From the NCBI RefSeq assembly GCF_004570875.1, contig NZ_SPQK01000001.1:62001-126000 (forward strand): a stretch of DNA of 64,000 nt, in the 5' to 3' direction. Source of the DNA: Blastococcus sp. CT_GayMR16. Lineage in GTDB: Bacteria; Actinomycetota; Actinomycetes; Mycobacteriales; Geodermatophilaceae. Under the pieces are notes generated by a model. That model was not told the origin of the DNA and searched no databases. It saw only the letters and a program-made list of their open reading frames with translations. Every line of letters starts with the position of its first letter. The stretch's first letter is position 1. Shown here piece after piece: positions 26,592 through 34,419 of the stretch. The position numbers were made by a program, and so were the translations under genes.

Positions 26592-27215
26592 TCAGCCGCC
26601 GAGCTCGCTCAGCAGGCTCTGCATCTCCTCGATCTCCGCCGTCTGCGACTCGACGATGTTGGAGGCGAGTTCCACGGCGTCCTGATTGGACCCGTCGGCG
26701 ATCTCCGTCTGTGCCATCTCTACGGCGCCACGGTGGTGCTCGGTCATCATCTCGAGGAACATGCGGTCGAACTCGGCACCGGACGCCGCTTCGAGCGTGG
26801 CCATGTCCTCCTCGGACATGCTGCCCATGTCCATGGATCCAGAGCTGTGGTCCATGCCCTCCATGTCCATGGACTCCGGCGCCGGCTCGCCCCAGGTCTC
26901 CAGCCACCCCGTCATGGTCTCGATCTCCGGGTCCTGGGCAGCCTCGATCCGGCCGGCCAGATCGATGACCCGAGGGTCTTGGGCGCGACCGTCGGCGAGC
27001 TGGGCCATCGCGAGTGCGCCCTGGTGGTGCGGAATCATCCCCTGGACGAAGGTGACGTCGGCGTTGTTGTGGGCGGTCGCCTCGTCGGCGGATTCCGCGC
27101 TGCTGCTGCTGGCGGCATTGGAACCGGCATTGTCGTCAGAACAGCCGGCCAGGACGACGGCACCGATGAGAAGGCCGCCGGCCAGGCGGACGAGTCGAGT
27201 GGTCGTGCGAGTCAT
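26592..27215 (-). CDS. DUF305 lipoprotein
   Basis: 207 residues. Lipobox LAGC near residue 24, Ser-rich linker, then the DUF305 helical domain with GMIPHHQGALAMAQL and EHHRGAVEMAQ, the paired His motifs of the family. A Met/Asp-rich loop (MDMEGMDHSSGSMDMGSM) between the halves could bind copper. DUF305 proteins often occur with copper resistance genes; exact role not known. Confidence 0.9.
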   Translation of the reverse strand: MTRTTTRLVRLAGGLLIGAVVLAGCSDDNAGSNAASSSSAESADEATAHNNADVTFVQGMIPHHQGALAMAQLADGRAQDPRVIDLAGRIEAAQDPEIETMTGWLETWGEPAPESMDMEGMDHSSGSMDMGSMSEEDMATLEAASGAEFDRMFLEMMTEHHRGAVEMAQTEIADGSNQDAVELASNIVESQTAEIEEMQSLLSELGG

Positions 27216-27256
27216 TGCGTTACTCCTGTCAATGGGATGTAGGCATGCCAGATCGG

Positions 27257-27277
27257 CCCCGGACAGCGGGTCCGGGG
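27257..27277 (-). terminator. Hairpin after the DUF6153-like gene
   Basis: CCCCGGAC (27257-27264) pairs with GTCCGGGG (27270-27277) around a 5-base loop, starting 13 bases beyond the stop at 27291. Confidence 0.55.
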
Positions 27278-27290
27278 AGCGGTCTTCGGC

Positions 27291-27716
27291 CTAGATCCGC
27301 AGCAGACAGAGTGCGGACAGATCCGGTGGGCGAGGTGGCCTGAACCAGCCGCGTGCCCACGGCACTCCGCCGAGCACAGTGCGAACGGCAGCCATGTCCC
27401 CTCGACGGGCGAAGATGGCGGCAGTCAGCAGGCCGATGCCGGCGAGGATGACCGCAAGGCAGGCGGCAAAGGCATGCATCGCCATTTCGTGAGGAGCTGA
27501 CTGCCCGTCAGGCGCGACATCCCCTGCGACGAATGGGTGCACGGCGGCACCGTCGTCGGCACTGAGGCCGGCCACGCTGTCGGCCACCGCGGACGTCGCC
27601 GAAGCGTACGGCGCATGCGTCATGGCCGGTGCTGTGGAGCCCTCGGCGGCCATGGCCGGGATGCCGTGCATGGACAGCACGGCAGCAAGGAGGAGCAGCA
27701 CGGACAGTCGTCGCAC
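27291..27716 (-). CDS. DUF6153-like secreted/membrane protein
   Basis: 141 residues from a GTG with GGAGGGGGACCG before it. N-terminal signal helix ending AMA, a His-containing middle (MTHAPY; HEMAMHAF), a second helix (ACLAVILAGIGLLTAAIF), and the C-terminus PPDLSALCLLRI that marks this family. Function unknown; BlaI-type operator site 1 lies 37 bases upstream. Confidence 0.75.
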   Translation of the reverse strand: MRRLSVLLLLAAVLSMHGIPAMAAEGSTAPAMTHAPYASATSAVADSVAGLSADDGAAVHPFVAGDVAPDGQSAPHEMAMHAFAACLAVILAGIGLLTAAIFARRGDMAAVRTVLGGVPWARGWFRPPRPPDLSALCLLRI

Positions 27717-27752
27717 CGGTCCCCCTCCCCGTCTTCCGCTCTGGTCCACACC

Positions 27753-27771
27753 GTACTACGGGCCGTAGTAC
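27753..27771. promoter_or_regulatory. BlaI-type operator, site 1
   Basis: GTACTACGGGCCGTAGTAC, a palindrome with one central base. Core TACTA-n7-TAGTA. In front of the DUF6153-like gene. Confidence 0.75.
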
Positions 27772-27805
27772 GTGCCGCGCGCGCCGAGGAGGCAGCGCGC
27801 CCGGA

Positions 27806-28852
27806 TCAGAGGACTCGCCGGGCTCCCGCGTACCCCGCCATGTCGACGCTTCCCACCTTCACCGGCTCACCGGACGTCGATGCGTGCACCATCTTGCCGC
27901 CGCCGATGTAGATGCCGATGTGACTGACCGGGCTGTAGAAGTAGACGAGGTCACCGGGCTGGAGGTCGGCACGTGCGACCGCCTGTCCCATCGTCGATTG
28001 CATCTTGCTGGAGTGCGGCAGCTGTACGCCCGCGGCCGCGAACGCGTACTGCGTCAGGCCGGAGCAGTCGAACGAGTCCGGGCCGGCGGCCGCCCACACG
28101 TAGGGGTCCCCCAGCTGGGCCATGGCAGTGTCGACGATGGTCTGAGCGGCCGCGCTACCCGCGGCCACCGTGGCCGGTGGCGGCGCCTCCAGGGATGCGC
28201 CGCCATGCGCGTCGTCGGCCTGCTGCTGTTCCTCGGTACTCAGAGAGTTGTACTGCTGCTGGAATGCGGCGATCTGCGACTCGAGCTCGGTCTGCTTGGC
28301 GGCCACCGCGTTGACCTGGGCCTGCGCCTCGGCAGCCGCTACGTCGGCCGCGGTACGTGCGTCCTGAGCCGCCGTCCGGGCAGCGCTGACCCGCTCGAGG
28401 AGGTCATTGTGGTGGCCGGCGACAGTTTCGAGGAAGGAAACTCGGTCGAGCAGGTCCTCCGGGGAGCTACTGGTCATGAAGGCGCTCAGGGACGTCATCC
28501 CTCCGCCGGTGTAAGCGGATTCCGCGACTCCGGCGAGCTGATCCCTGAGGGTCGCGAGCTCCGCGTCTGCCGCTGCGATCTGGTCCGCGGCTGCGGAGAC
28601 CGCGCGCTGCTGCGTGGCAAGGATCTCCCGCGCCTCGTTGAACTCCTCGGTCAGCGCTTCAAGTTGATGACCTCGTTCGGCGACCAGCGAGGCCGCCTCC
28701 TCCGCGGTACCCGGATCACCGGGTGCGGCGGCCGCCGTGATCGGCGACAGCCCGATGACGCCCGCCCCAGCAAGGGACATGAGGACCATGAAGGTCGAGC
28801 GCTGAGGACGTCGGACATAGCGGGGCGCGCGCGAGTGCTGTGCAGTCGCCAC
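27806..28852 (-). CDS. NlpC/P60 peptidoglycan hydrolase with coiled coil
   Basis: 348 residues from a GTG. Signal peptide (residues ~15-43), long Ala/Glu coiled coil (~50-215, RipA/RipC-like), then NlpC/P60 domain with catalytic DCSGLTQYAF and later VSHIGIYIGGGKMVHA (Cys and His). A secreted D,L-endopeptidase for cell-wall turnover. Its leader contains a c-di-AMP riboswitch, the typical arrangement in actinobacteria. Confidence 0.93.
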   Translation of the reverse strand: MATAQHSRAPRYVRRPQRSTFMVLMSLAGAGVIGLSPITAAAAPGDPGTAEEAASLVAERGHQLEALTEEFNEAREILATQQRAVSAAADQIAAADAELATLRDQLAGVAESAYTGGGMTSLSAFMTSSSPEDLLDRVSFLETVAGHHNDLLERVSAARTAAQDARTAADVAAAEAQAQVNAVAAKQTELESQIAAFQQQYNSLSTEEQQQADDAHGGASLEAPPPATVAAGSAAAQTIVDTAMAQLGDPYVWAAAGPDSFDCSGLTQYAFAAAGVQLPHSSKMQSTMGQAVARADLQPGDLVYFYSPVSHIGIYIGGGKMVHASTSGEPVKVGSVDMAGYAGARRVL

Positions 28853-28877
28853 GAGTGGCGGCTCTCCTGTCTTCCAT

Positions 28878-29023
28878 GGCCGCCTACCGAGTTAGCTGAC
28901 GGATTCGGGCGGGAAGTCGCCCTACCCGGGCGCCGAAAGGTTCGGCGATCCAGGATTCACCCCAGTGCTGCGGTGGGTCCCCGGCCCCGGACGCGATGGA
29001 TGCGACACGGGCTCGGCGGCGTC
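28878..29023 (-). ncRNA. c-di-AMP riboswitch (ydaO-yuaA type)
   Basis: On the minus strand the leader holds the conserved blocks CGGGGACCCACC, GGGGTGAATCC, CCGAATCCGTCAGCTAACT and GGTAGGCGGC in the right order, the core of ydaO-type aptamers. It ends 26 bases before the NlpC/P60 start. These switches reduce expression of wall hydrolases when c-di-AMP is high. Boundaries are approximate. Confidence 0.88.
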
Positions 29024-29068
29024 CAGGCCGGGCCCCCTGCGGGAGCAGCTGAGCGACCGGACCAACCG

Positions 29069-29097
29069 AAGATAGCGGCGTTACCTTTCCGTGACAA
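29069..29097 (-). promoter_or_regulatory. Promoter for the riboswitch-NlpC transcript
   Basis: TTGTCA (29092-29097) and TATCTT (29069-29074) on the minus strand with a 17-base spacer, 45 bases before the aptamer. A good SigA-like match. Confidence 0.55.
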
Positions 29098-29192
29098 CAG
29101 GTCCTATGCGTGTCACATAGTTGGCCCTGTTCGTGACCCCGAACCCGGGGAGGCGACCATCGGGGACGCGACATCGAGGCCGGTCAGCAGAC

Positions 29193-29209
29193 CCCTATGT
29201 AGGGTAGTA
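29193..29209. promoter_or_regulatory. BlaI-type operator, site 2 (half conserved)
   Basis: CCCTA-n7-TAGTA. The right half matches the consensus, the left half only at the final TA. It lies 29 bases before the TlpA-like gene at 29238. Confidence 0.45.
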
Positions 29210-29237
29210 GGACGACCTCCGCCGCACGTCAGGATCG

Positions 29238-29855
29238 TTGTTGTCCCACAGCCGTCATCCGCTGCACCGCAGCGCCCTTCTCCTTGCGGCAGCGGTGGCC
29301 CTGAGCGGGTGCACCTCCCCAGACACCAGGAGCGACGCGGCAGCTTCGGCGCAGACGTACGACGCGGCCGACGTCGCCAGCTGCGATGCGGTCGGCGACG
29401 CGGGAGTGGGATCCGACCAGGGCGGCCTACCGGATCTTCAACTGCCGTGCCTCGGCGCGGGACCGGACGTGTCCCTCACTCACCTGGCAGGACGCCCGAC
29501 GCTCATCAACCTGTGGGCCAGTTGGTGTGGACCCTGCCGCGAGGAGATGCCCTTGCTGCAGGACGCCTTCGAGGAGGACGGGGACCAGATCCGCTTCCTG
29601 GGGATCGTCACGCGCGACGAGCCGTCCGTGGCCATCGACTTCGCCTCCACGATCGGGGCCGACTACCCCCATGCGGTGGACACGGACGGCGCCTTGCTCG
29701 ACGCCCTGGGCGTTCCTGGCCTTCCCGTGACCCTCGCGGTCGACGCCAGCGGACGGATCGTCGCCAAGCAGATCGGCCAGATGGACGCCTCCGAGCTGGC
29801 GTCACTCATGGATGCATTGATGGAGACGCCCCCTACCGAAGGGCCGACGAGGTAG
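29238..29855 (+). CDS. TlpA-like thioredoxin lipoprotein (second copy)
   Basis: 205 residues from a TTG. Lipobox LSGC (Cys25), active site LWASWCGPC (Cys97, Cys100), then VPGLPVTLAVD with the cis-Pro. Two extra cysteines (Cys49, Cys71) lie before the domain, as in some ResA-like proteins. It differs from the copy at 25865 and is under a BlaI-type operator, not in the ccdA operon. Confidence 0.88.
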   Translation: MLSHSRHPLHRSALLLAAAVALSGCTSPDTRSDAAASAQTYDAADVASCDAVGDAGVGSDQGGLPDLQLPCLGAGPDVSLTHLAGRPTLINLWASWCGPCREEMPLLQDAFEEDGDQIRFLGIVTRDEPSVAIDFASTIGADYPHAVDTDGALLDALGVPGLPVTLAVDASGRIVAKQIGQMDASELASLMDALMETPPTEGPTR

Positions 29856-29886
29856 CTCGCCATCTCGGGCCTCGGAGATCCCGCCG

Positions 29887-29905
29887 CTACTATCCGCACA
29901 AGTAG
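29887..29905. promoter_or_regulatory. BlaI-type operator, site 3 (autoregulatory)
   Basis: CTACTATCCGCACAAGTAG: inverted CTACT and AGTAG. Lies 67 bases before the BlaI-like gene. Confidence 0.65.
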
Positions 29906-29971
29906 TTTGTCGTTGACGGTGTCGGCTGGTGTTCGGGAGCCAGTTCCTCACCGACGAGGGGAGAACACGGC

Positions 29972-30334
29972 ATGCCACGCTTGGGCACGCTCGAGGCGGC
30001 CGTGATGGACGTCCTGTGGTCAGCCGACGGGCCCCTCACCGTCCGGGGAGTTCTGGACCGGATGCCTGCGAAGCGAAACCTGGCCTACACGACCGTCATG
30101 ACGGTCTTGACCAACCTGCACCGCAAGGGCATGGCCGACAGAGAGCCCGCCGGTCGGGCCTTCAGCTATCGCCCGACGCTCACACGGCAGGGAGCGGCAG
30201 CCGCCTCGTTGCGGGAGATCCTGGACGCCTCCGACGATCCTCAGTCCGTTCTCCTGCACTTCGCCGAGACGGCCACCGAGGAGGAGTCGGCAGTCCTGCG
30301 CGATGCGTTGGCGCGCCGCGAATCTGAGTCGTGA
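29972..30334 (+). CDS. BlaI/MecI/CopY-family repressor
   Basis: 120 residues. The winged helix covers residues 1-80 (LGTLEAAVMDVLWSADGPLTV, then LAYTTVMTVLTNLHRKGM, typical of Penicillinase_R), and a dimerisation helix follows. GAGGGGAG precedes the ATG. The next gene is an M56 protease with a GTGA overlap, the BlaI-BlaR1 arrangement. Ten matching operators within 13 kb predict that it controls most of the neighbouring envelope genes. Confidence 0.92.
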   Translation: MPRLGTLEAAVMDVLWSADGPLTVRGVLDRMPAKRNLAYTTVMTVLTNLHRKGMADREPAGRAFSYRPTLTRQGAAAASLREILDASDDPQSVLLHFAETATEEESAVLRDALARRESES

Positions 30335-31269
30335 CCGGGATTCTCGCCCTCCTGGTGGGCAGTGCGGTGGTGGGTCTCCATGGCCACCGGCCGCTGATGT
30401 GGCTGGCAGACAGGCGCGTCGACCCGACGGTCGTGTTGACCGGGTGGCTGCTGACCACCGTGGGACTGGTGGCGTCCGCGGTGGCCACGATCAGCCTGTT
30501 GGCGCTCCCCGCTGACGAGCACCACTCCTCGGGCATCTTCCGGTTGGCCGGAGGATGTTGGACGGCAATCTCCTCGGGATCCGTTCCGAGATGGCGAGAG
30601 GCTCTAGGAGCGTTGAGCGTTCTCGGCGCAACAGCCATCCTGCTGAGGCTCGCGTGGGCCACCAACCGGCGGATCGGGCGCCTCCGCGCGCAAGCACCGC
30701 ACGTGGCCCAGCTTCGCCTATTGGCCGGCCGTGCAGATCCGGAGGAGCCCCTGTGGGTTCGCGACGATCGGCCACTCGCCATGTCCATCGGCGGTCGTCC
30801 GGGTCTGATCGTCATGAGCGACAGCCTTCGGGACCGTCTCTCGCCGGAGGCGTTGGCCGCCGCGCTCGAGCACGAACGAGCGCACCTCCGTGGGCGGCAT
30901 CACGCGCTCATCGCCGTAGCGGAAATTTTTGCGACGGCCCTACCAATCTGCCCGTTGCTGCGAGCTGCCCCGAACGCCATCAAGGATCTCGTCGAGCTTG
31001 CGGCCGATGCTCAAGCGGCTCGGCGCTGCGGGTCGGACGCCGTTCGTGAGGCGCTGAGCCGACTGACAGGGCAAGCCGCTCCCGCTCTCGGGCTGGGCAT
31101 GGCTGGACGATTGACGCAGGCTCGACTCTCGCGTCTGGGGACAGGCAAGCCTGCGGGACACCGGGGTCTACGCCTAGTGGGATGCGTCGCCATTTCCCTC
31201 GGCGCGCTCATGCTCCCGGCGGCCGCCGGATGGCTGGCATTGAACATGGTCGGCTGCGTCGTCACCTGA
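30331..31269 (+). CDS. M56-family membrane metalloprotease (BlaR1/MecR1-like, no sensor domain)
   Basis: 312 residues. Helices at ~1-20, 35-60 and 95-112, then the zinc motif HERAH (His181-His185, HExxH) in LEHERAHLRGRHH, and a C-terminal helix. There is no penicillin-binding sensor domain, so beta-lactams are not an evident signal. It presumably cleaves the BlaI-like partner when an unknown envelope signal arrives. Confidence 0.9.
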   Translation: MTGILALLVGSAVVGLHGHRPLMWLADRRVDPTVVLTGWLLTTVGLVASAVATISLLALPADEHHSSGIFRLAGGCWTAISSGSVPRWREALGALSVLGATAILLRLAWATNRRIGRLRAQAPHVAQLRLLAGRADPEEPLWVRDDRPLAMSIGGRPGLIVMSDSLRDRLSPEALAAALEHERAHLRGRHHALIAVAEIFATALPICPLLRAAPNAIKDLVELAADAQAARRCGSDAVREALSRLTGQAAPALGLGMAGRLTQARLSRLGTGKPAGHRGLRLVGCVAISLGALMLPAAAGWLALNMVGCVVT

Positions 31270-31281
31270 GCTCCGCCCGAC

Positions 31282-31298
31282 TACTATGCGCGGTAGTG
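31282..31298. promoter_or_regulatory. BlaI-type operator, site 4
   Basis: TACTATGCGCGGTAGTG, TACTA-n7-TAGTG. Upstream of the leader ORF and the membrane gene at 31390. Confidence 0.7.
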
Positions 31299-31363
31299 CA
31301 ACCGCCCGCGGCAGCCCTCCGGGCGGTCGGACCGTGACGAACGCGAGGACGCGGAGGGGTCAG

Positions 31364-31393
31364 ATGAAGACCACCCGTCGATCGGCACCATGA
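31364..31393 (+). CDS. Nine-residue leader ORF overlapping the next gene
   Basis: ATG with GGAGGGG seven bases upstream, encoding MKTTRRSAP, and TGA overlapping the ATG at 31390 (ATGA). The main gene has no comparable ribosome site of its own, so translation is probably coupled through this leader. Confidence 0.55.
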   Translation: MKTTRRSAP

Positions 31394-31986
31394 CCAGTCG
31401 CCGCGGGGGAACATCCCTCCGAGACCTCTGGCCACCTCGACGCGTGGCCGTGGCGCTCATCGCAACGGTCGCCCTGGCCCTGGCCGTGGGCGTTCCGACC
31501 GGAATCATCCCGACGCCGCTGTACACCCGCATGACGCCGATCCAGTGGTGGAACTACCCCGGCTGGGCGGCCACGTCGATCCTCGGCGGCCTGGTCACTG
31601 CGACCTACATCCGTCGGCTTGGCGACGACTCCGCGCGGAGCGGGGCCGTCGCGGCCACCGGAGGCGGGCTCTTCGGGGCATTCGCCGTCGGCTGCCCGGT
31701 ATGCAACAAGCTCGTCGTCGCGACGCTGGGCGCGTCGGGCGCCATGACCATCTGGGCGCCGCTCCAGCCCGTACTCGCAGTGCTGACCGTCGTGGGCTTG
31801 TTCTGGGTGCTGCGACGTCGACTCACCAATGAGTACGCCTGCTCGGTAAGTGGATCACCACGCCCGGACGCCTCCGCTGCCGCGGGCAGGTCGCGCGAGG
31901 CTGATGCTGAGTCCTCGGCCTCCGAACCGTCGTCTTCCCTCACCGCAACCCTCGAACCGCAGAGGGCGAACGCCGCCCCCGACTGA
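31390..31986 (+). CDS. Membrane protein with CPVCNK motif
   Basis: 198 residues with four or five helices. The distinctive part is AVGCPVCNKLVVATLGASGA (Cys102, Cys105), a CxxC in or beside a membrane helix, so possible thiol redox or metal binding. The tail (~150-198) is Ser/Ala-rich and disordered. I have seen the family only as uncharacterised actinobacterial membrane protein; the redox idea is inference from the motif and neighbours. Confidence 0.75.
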   Translation: MTSRRGGTSLRDLWPPRRVAVALIATVALALAVGVPTGIIPTPLYTRMTPIQWWNYPGWAATSILGGLVTATYIRRLGDDSARSGAVAATGGGLFGAFAVGCPVCNKLVVATLGASGAMTIWAPLQPVLAVLTVVGLFWVLRRRLTNEYACSVSGSPRPDASAAAGRSREADAESSASEPSSSLTATLEPQRANAAPD

Positions 31987-32044
31987 ACGCACGGAGCGTG
32001 CTCGCCGGCCGGCGGATCGCACTGTCGCCTGACTCTGAGGCGCT

Positions 32045-32063
32045 CTACTATGAAGCCTAGTAG
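32045..32063. promoter_or_regulatory. BlaI-type operator, site 5
   Basis: CTACTATGAAGCCTAGTAG, a perfect TACTA-n7-TAGTA with an extra base pair on each side. Upstream of the resB remnant. Confidence 0.8.
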
Positions 32064-32126
32064 GCTCGCGGGCATGCGTCTCGCGGGGGCCGGTGCTCCG
32101 CTGGTCGGATTGCCCGGGTACGGCAC

Positions 32127-32546
32127 GTGACGCTCCTGCGCGATCGCCCAGGCGCCGGCATCGTAGGAAGCGGCGTCCGCTTGGTGCGGCGGCCGGGCCG
32201 GTGGGTGCGTCGATGGTGGCGGGCGCTGACGAGCATGCGGACGGCGATCATCCTGCTGTTCCTGCTCGCTCTGGCCGCGGTGCCAGATTCGCTACTCCCC
32301 CAACGGTCACTCAGCCCCAGCTCTGTGGCGATGTATTACCGCGACCACCCCGGTCTCGCGCCCGTCCTGGACCGCATGGGCATGTTCGAGGTGTTCTCAA
32401 GCCCGTGGTTCGCCGCGGTATACCTCCTGCTGTTCACCTCACTCCTGGGCTGCCTGCTCCCTCGGACGACGCCTCACGCGCCACACCAGCCACGACTCCG
32501 GCGTGACGCTGCGCGCCTTCTTTGCGGCGGCTTGGTCCCCCCCTAG
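32127..32546 (+). pseudogene. resB: Truncated ResB (cytochrome c maturation)
   Basis: The first ~110 residues match ResB: RALTSMRTAIILLFLLALAA, then PDSLLPQRSLSPSSV, and SPWFAAVYLLLFTSLLGCLL. The frame then ends after 139 residues with unrelated basic sequence. Full ResB has about 500 residues with a large periplasmic domain, so this is a remnant with its operator still in place. Confidence 0.85.
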
Positions 32547-32550
32547 GGTC

Positions 32551-32567
32551 TACGAAGCAGCGTAGTA
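32551..32567. promoter_or_regulatory. BlaI-type operator, site 6
   Basis: TACGAAGCAGCGTAGTA, TACGA-n7-TAGTA. Directly before the M23 peptidase gene. Confidence 0.65.
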
Positions 32568-32585
32568 ATGAACAGGGGGCTCGAG

Positions 32586-33281
32586 GTGCGGTCATGGTCG
32601 GGTCGACGTGGCCGACGCGCGCACCCACCGGGAGCGGTCAGCGACCGGGCTCCGGCCCTGCTGGCCGCGGCGGCGCTCGGCGCAGTCCTAGCAGGGGTGG
32701 TCACCGTCAACGGTTCGGCCCCCGACACCCAGCCGCTCGACGTCAGCGCGGCCTACGGGCTCGGCTCAGGAGACGCGGCAGAGTTCGCCGAGGAGACGGA
32801 CCCCCGGCGCAACGTGGCCCTCATGGCAGCCTCCGCCCGACTCGACGAGGTCCAGGCGAGCCGAGCCGTGCGCGAGGCCGAGGAAGCACAGCGGCGAAGC
32901 CTCCCGCTGCGCGGGCGCCTCACGACCGCCTTCACGATGCGCTGGGGGGAGATGCACTGGGGCATCGACATCGCCGCACCGATGATGACGCCGGAGTATG
33001 CGGCGGCTGCCGGCACGGTCCTCGAGGCCGGGCCGGCCTCCGGGTACGGGAATGTGGTCTACATCCAGCACCTCAACGGCGACGTGACGGTGTACGGACA
33101 CATGGAGGAAGTGCTCGTCGAGACCGGCCAGCAGGTGGAGAGCGGTCAGCTCATCGCCCGCGTCGGATCGCGAGGGTTCTCCACAGGCCCGCACCTTCAT
33201 TTCGAGGTGTGGGCCGGTGGACTCGACGGTCGACGGGTCGATCCCATCGACTGGTTGGCCGAGCAGGGCATCACGTTGTGA
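32586..33281 (+). CDS. Secreted/anchored M23 peptidase
   Basis: 231 residues from the GTG at 32586, with AGGGGG seven bases before it; an ATG at 32568 abuts the operator and is less likely. N-terminal helix (LLAAAALGAVLAGVV), linker, then an M23 (LytM) domain with HWGIDIAAPM and GPHLHFEV, the zinc ligands. A cell-wall endopeptidase. It is paralogous to the convergent M23 protein 17 bases downstream. Confidence 0.87.
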   Translation: MRSWSGRRGRRAHPPGAVSDRAPALLAAAALGAVLAGVVTVNGSAPDTQPLDVSAAYGLGSGDAAEFAEETDPRRNVALMAASARLDEVQASRAVREAEEAQRRSLPLRGRLTTAFTMRWGEMHWGIDIAAPMMTPEYAAAAGTVLEAGPASGYGNVVYIQHLNGDVTVYGHMEEVLVETGQQVESGQLIARVGSRGFSTGPHLHFEVWAGGLDGRRVDPIDWLAEQGITL

Positions 33282-33297
33282 GAGCCCACTAGGCCTG

Positions 33298-34134
33298 TTA
33301 AATCTGGACGCCCCACTGACGCAGGTAGCCCAGCGGGTCGACCGGTTCCCCGTTGAGACCCCCGATGCGAACCTCGAAATGAAGGTGCGGCCCAGTGGAC
33401 TGGCCGCGATTTCCGACCAGTGCGATGGTGTCGCCGGCCCGGACGACCTGACCGGCCGAGACCAGGATCTTCTCCATGTGGCCGTAGACGGTCACGTCGC
33501 CGTTGGCGTGCTGGATGTAGACAGCCAGCCCGAACCCGGAGGCCGGTCCGGCTTGGAGCACGATTCCGTCCATCGCCGCGAACTCGGGCGTCATCATCGG
33601 TGCGGCGAGATCTACCCCGGCGTGCAGCGTTCCCCAGCGCGGGCCGAAGGAACTAGTCATACGTGCGGCGTCGACGGGCATCACCGCGGTGGGCCTGGCG
33701 GCCTCTGCCGCCGCCTTCGCCTCAGCCGCCGCCCTCGCCTCAGCCTCCGCGCGCGCGGCCTGCTCGGCCTGGCCTTGCGCCTGGGCTGCAGCAGCCTGCT
33801 CCGTCTCACGCTCTGCTCTGCTGACCGCGAGCTGCTCGAGCAGGTCGCCCTCGCGGGTCAGCGATCGATCCTCCAGGGGGCTGGAGGAGTCGATCCCCAA
33901 GGCCCTGGCCACGCTCACCGATCGCGAGTCCGGTTGCGCGCCCTGCGCCGCCGCGGGCGGCTCGCCTGCAACGAGGACGGTCATACCGAGCAAGCCGGCT
34001 GTGGCGACGGCGAGCAGCGCACCTGGCCGAGCTGCCGCTCTTCGAGGGATTGCAGCCGAGGCGAGCGCGGCCGTGCCGGTGACCGGGGGCGCCGCGTCGT
34101 CGCCGAGAAGTCGTGCGTGGTTCAGGGTCGCCAC
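33298..34134 (-). CDS. M23 peptidase with coiled coil, riboswitch-controlled
   Basis: 278 residues. N-terminal signal/anchor (~35-62), Ala/Glu/Arg coiled coil (~95-150), M23 domain with LHAGVDLAAPM and GPHLHFEV. Leader has a c-di-AMP riboswitch, and upstream of that a BlaI-type operator. Tail-to-tail with its paralogue. Confidence 0.92.
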   Translation of the reverse strand: MATLNHARLLGDDAAPPVTGTAALASAAIPRRAAARPGALLAVATAGLLGMTVLVAGEPPAAAQGAQPDSRSVSVARALGIDSSSPLEDRSLTREGDLLEQLAVSRAERETEQAAAAQAQGQAEQAARAEAEARAAAEAKAAAEAARPTAVMPVDAARMTSSFGPRWGTLHAGVDLAAPMMTPEFAAMDGIVLQAGPASGFGLAVYIQHANGDVTVYGHMEKILVSAGQVVRAGDTIALVGNRGQSTGPHLHFEVRIGGLNGEPVDPLGYLRQWGVQI

Positions 34135-34159
34135 AGGTGGCGGCTCTCCGTTTCTTCCT

Positions 34160-34295
34160 GACCGCCTACCGAGTTAGCTGACGGGTTCGGGCTGGAAGTG
34201 CCCTACCTGGCGCGGGAAGAGCGCGCAGGATTCACCCCAGGGGATCCATGGGTCCCCGGTCCGTCACGTGTCACCGCGACGGTTCGGCGGTGTCC
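34160..34295 (-). ncRNA. c-di-AMP riboswitch (ydaO-yuaA type), second copy
   Basis: The same blocks as at 28878-29023 in the same order on the minus strand: CGGGGACCCATGG, GGGGTGAATCCTG, CCGAACCCGTCAGCTAACT, GGTAGGCGGTC. It ends 26 bases before the M23 start. The two aptamers differ in their variable arms, so both have been kept by selection, not recent duplication. Confidence 0.88.
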
Positions 34296-34348
34296 TTCCG
34301 AGGTCCTCGGTCGAGGAGCGGTGCCCGGTGGACAGATTCCGACACTAC

Positions 34349-34365
34349 TACGATGCGACTTAGTT
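34349..34365. promoter_or_regulatory. BlaI-type operator, site 7
   Basis: TACGATGCGACTTAGTT, TACGA-n7-TAGTT, 54 bases upstream of the second riboswitch on the minus strand. Confidence 0.55.
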
Positions 34366-34419
34366 GACACTTGTGCTCACCAGGCACCCAGCCCGCGGTC
34401 GGGCCAGAGAGCCTCGTGG

